Source: JBHHYU01 sp046757725
GTDB taxonomy: Bacteria; Desulfobacterota; Binatia; UBA9968
Reading direction: 5' to 3'
Length of the DNA stretch: 22,713 nt
Assembly (NCBI GenBank): GCA_046757725.1
Contig: JBHHYU010000044.1
Span: 1-22,713, forward strand
A model generated the notes under the pieces. The model was not told where the DNA came from. It ran no database searches and was given only the letters and a program-made list of their open reading frames with translations. Below are positions 22,661 to 22,713 of this stretch, piece by piece. Each line of letters starts with the position of its first letter. Position 1 is the first letter of the stretch. The translations under genes were made by a program, and so were the position numbers.

Positions 22661-22713
22661 TAAAAACAGCTCATCTGTTTGCAGCTATCGGTTAAAATGT
22701 GGCTTACGGAAAC

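Larger units (their letters stand above)
22306..22713. other. terminal non-coding region
   Basis: About 408 bp to the window edge with no credible gene. It holds a strong intrinsic terminator (22555-22584) about 250 nt after the GMC stop and a small hairpin repeat (22647-22660). The stretch between the stop and the terminator could be a long 3' UTR or a separate small RNA; no promoter is clear. Confidence 0.45.

Noticed and set aside
1..22713. CRISPR arrays, rRNA, complete transposases, prophage genes
   Set aside because: No regularly spaced repeats, rRNA-like sequence, transposase motifs or phage structural genes were seen on either strand.

Overview
The window reads as one chromosomal contig from an uncultured bacterium. 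It has moderate GC, good Shine-Dalgarno sites, short same-strand gene groups, a tungstopterin aldehyde oxidoreductase and one probable selenoprotein. These traits fit a deltaproteobacterial-type lineage (Desulfobacterota, or relatives such as Tectomicrobia), but no rRNA or marker gene is present, so the placement is only an inference. No phage, complete insertion sequence, CRISPR array or tRNA gene was seen.

Layout. 1-1180: the last codons of a class III nucleotide cyclase, then a small three-helix membrane protein of the Pycsar-effector/DUF5706 type, with palindromic intergenic repeats. 1230-2285: an amidohydrolase. 2411-6423 (minus strand): amidohydrolase, Rid-family protein, glutathionyl-hydroquinone reductase, a short glutathione transferase with an in-frame UGA at its catalytic position (probable selenocysteine), then a truncated 3-hydroxyisobutyrate dehydrogenase fragment. 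6726-8893: aldehyde ferredoxin oxidoreductase plus a MoaD/ThiS-like sulfur carrier. 9201-10844: amidohydrolase, a doubtful small ORF and a zinc-ribbon miniprotein. 10980-14083 (minus): ornithine cyclodeaminase-like and UbiD-like proteins, separated by about 580 bp with no recognised gene. 14284-16243: an RNase Z-like metallo-beta-lactamase fold protein convergent with an ACMSD-like amidohydrolase. 16541-18837: dienelactone hydrolase, a DUF6295-like protein and a cytidylate-kinase-like/BON fusion. 19110-22305: amidohydrolase, CoxG/SRPBCC protein and GMC oxidoreductase.

The dominant theme is small-molecule catabolism. Five amidohydrolase-2 (COG2159) paralogues fall into two active-site classes. 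Two are HxH/HGGG (ACMSD-like). Three are DxH with Glu in place of the HGGG histidine. Around them are enzymes that would suit aromatic or carboxylic acid breakdown: UbiD-like decarboxylase, dienelactone hydrolase, GMC oxidoreductase, aldehyde oxidoreductase and glutathione-dependent quinone reduction. The genes are split into many short units, several preceded by a perfect TTGACA -35 box, so the region looks like a set of independently expressed catabolic modules rather than one pathway operon.

The two points most worth following are the selenocysteine glutathione transferase, which conventional gene calling would truncate, and the cyclase/membrane-effector neighbourhood at the left edge, which could be an anti-phage signalling pair.
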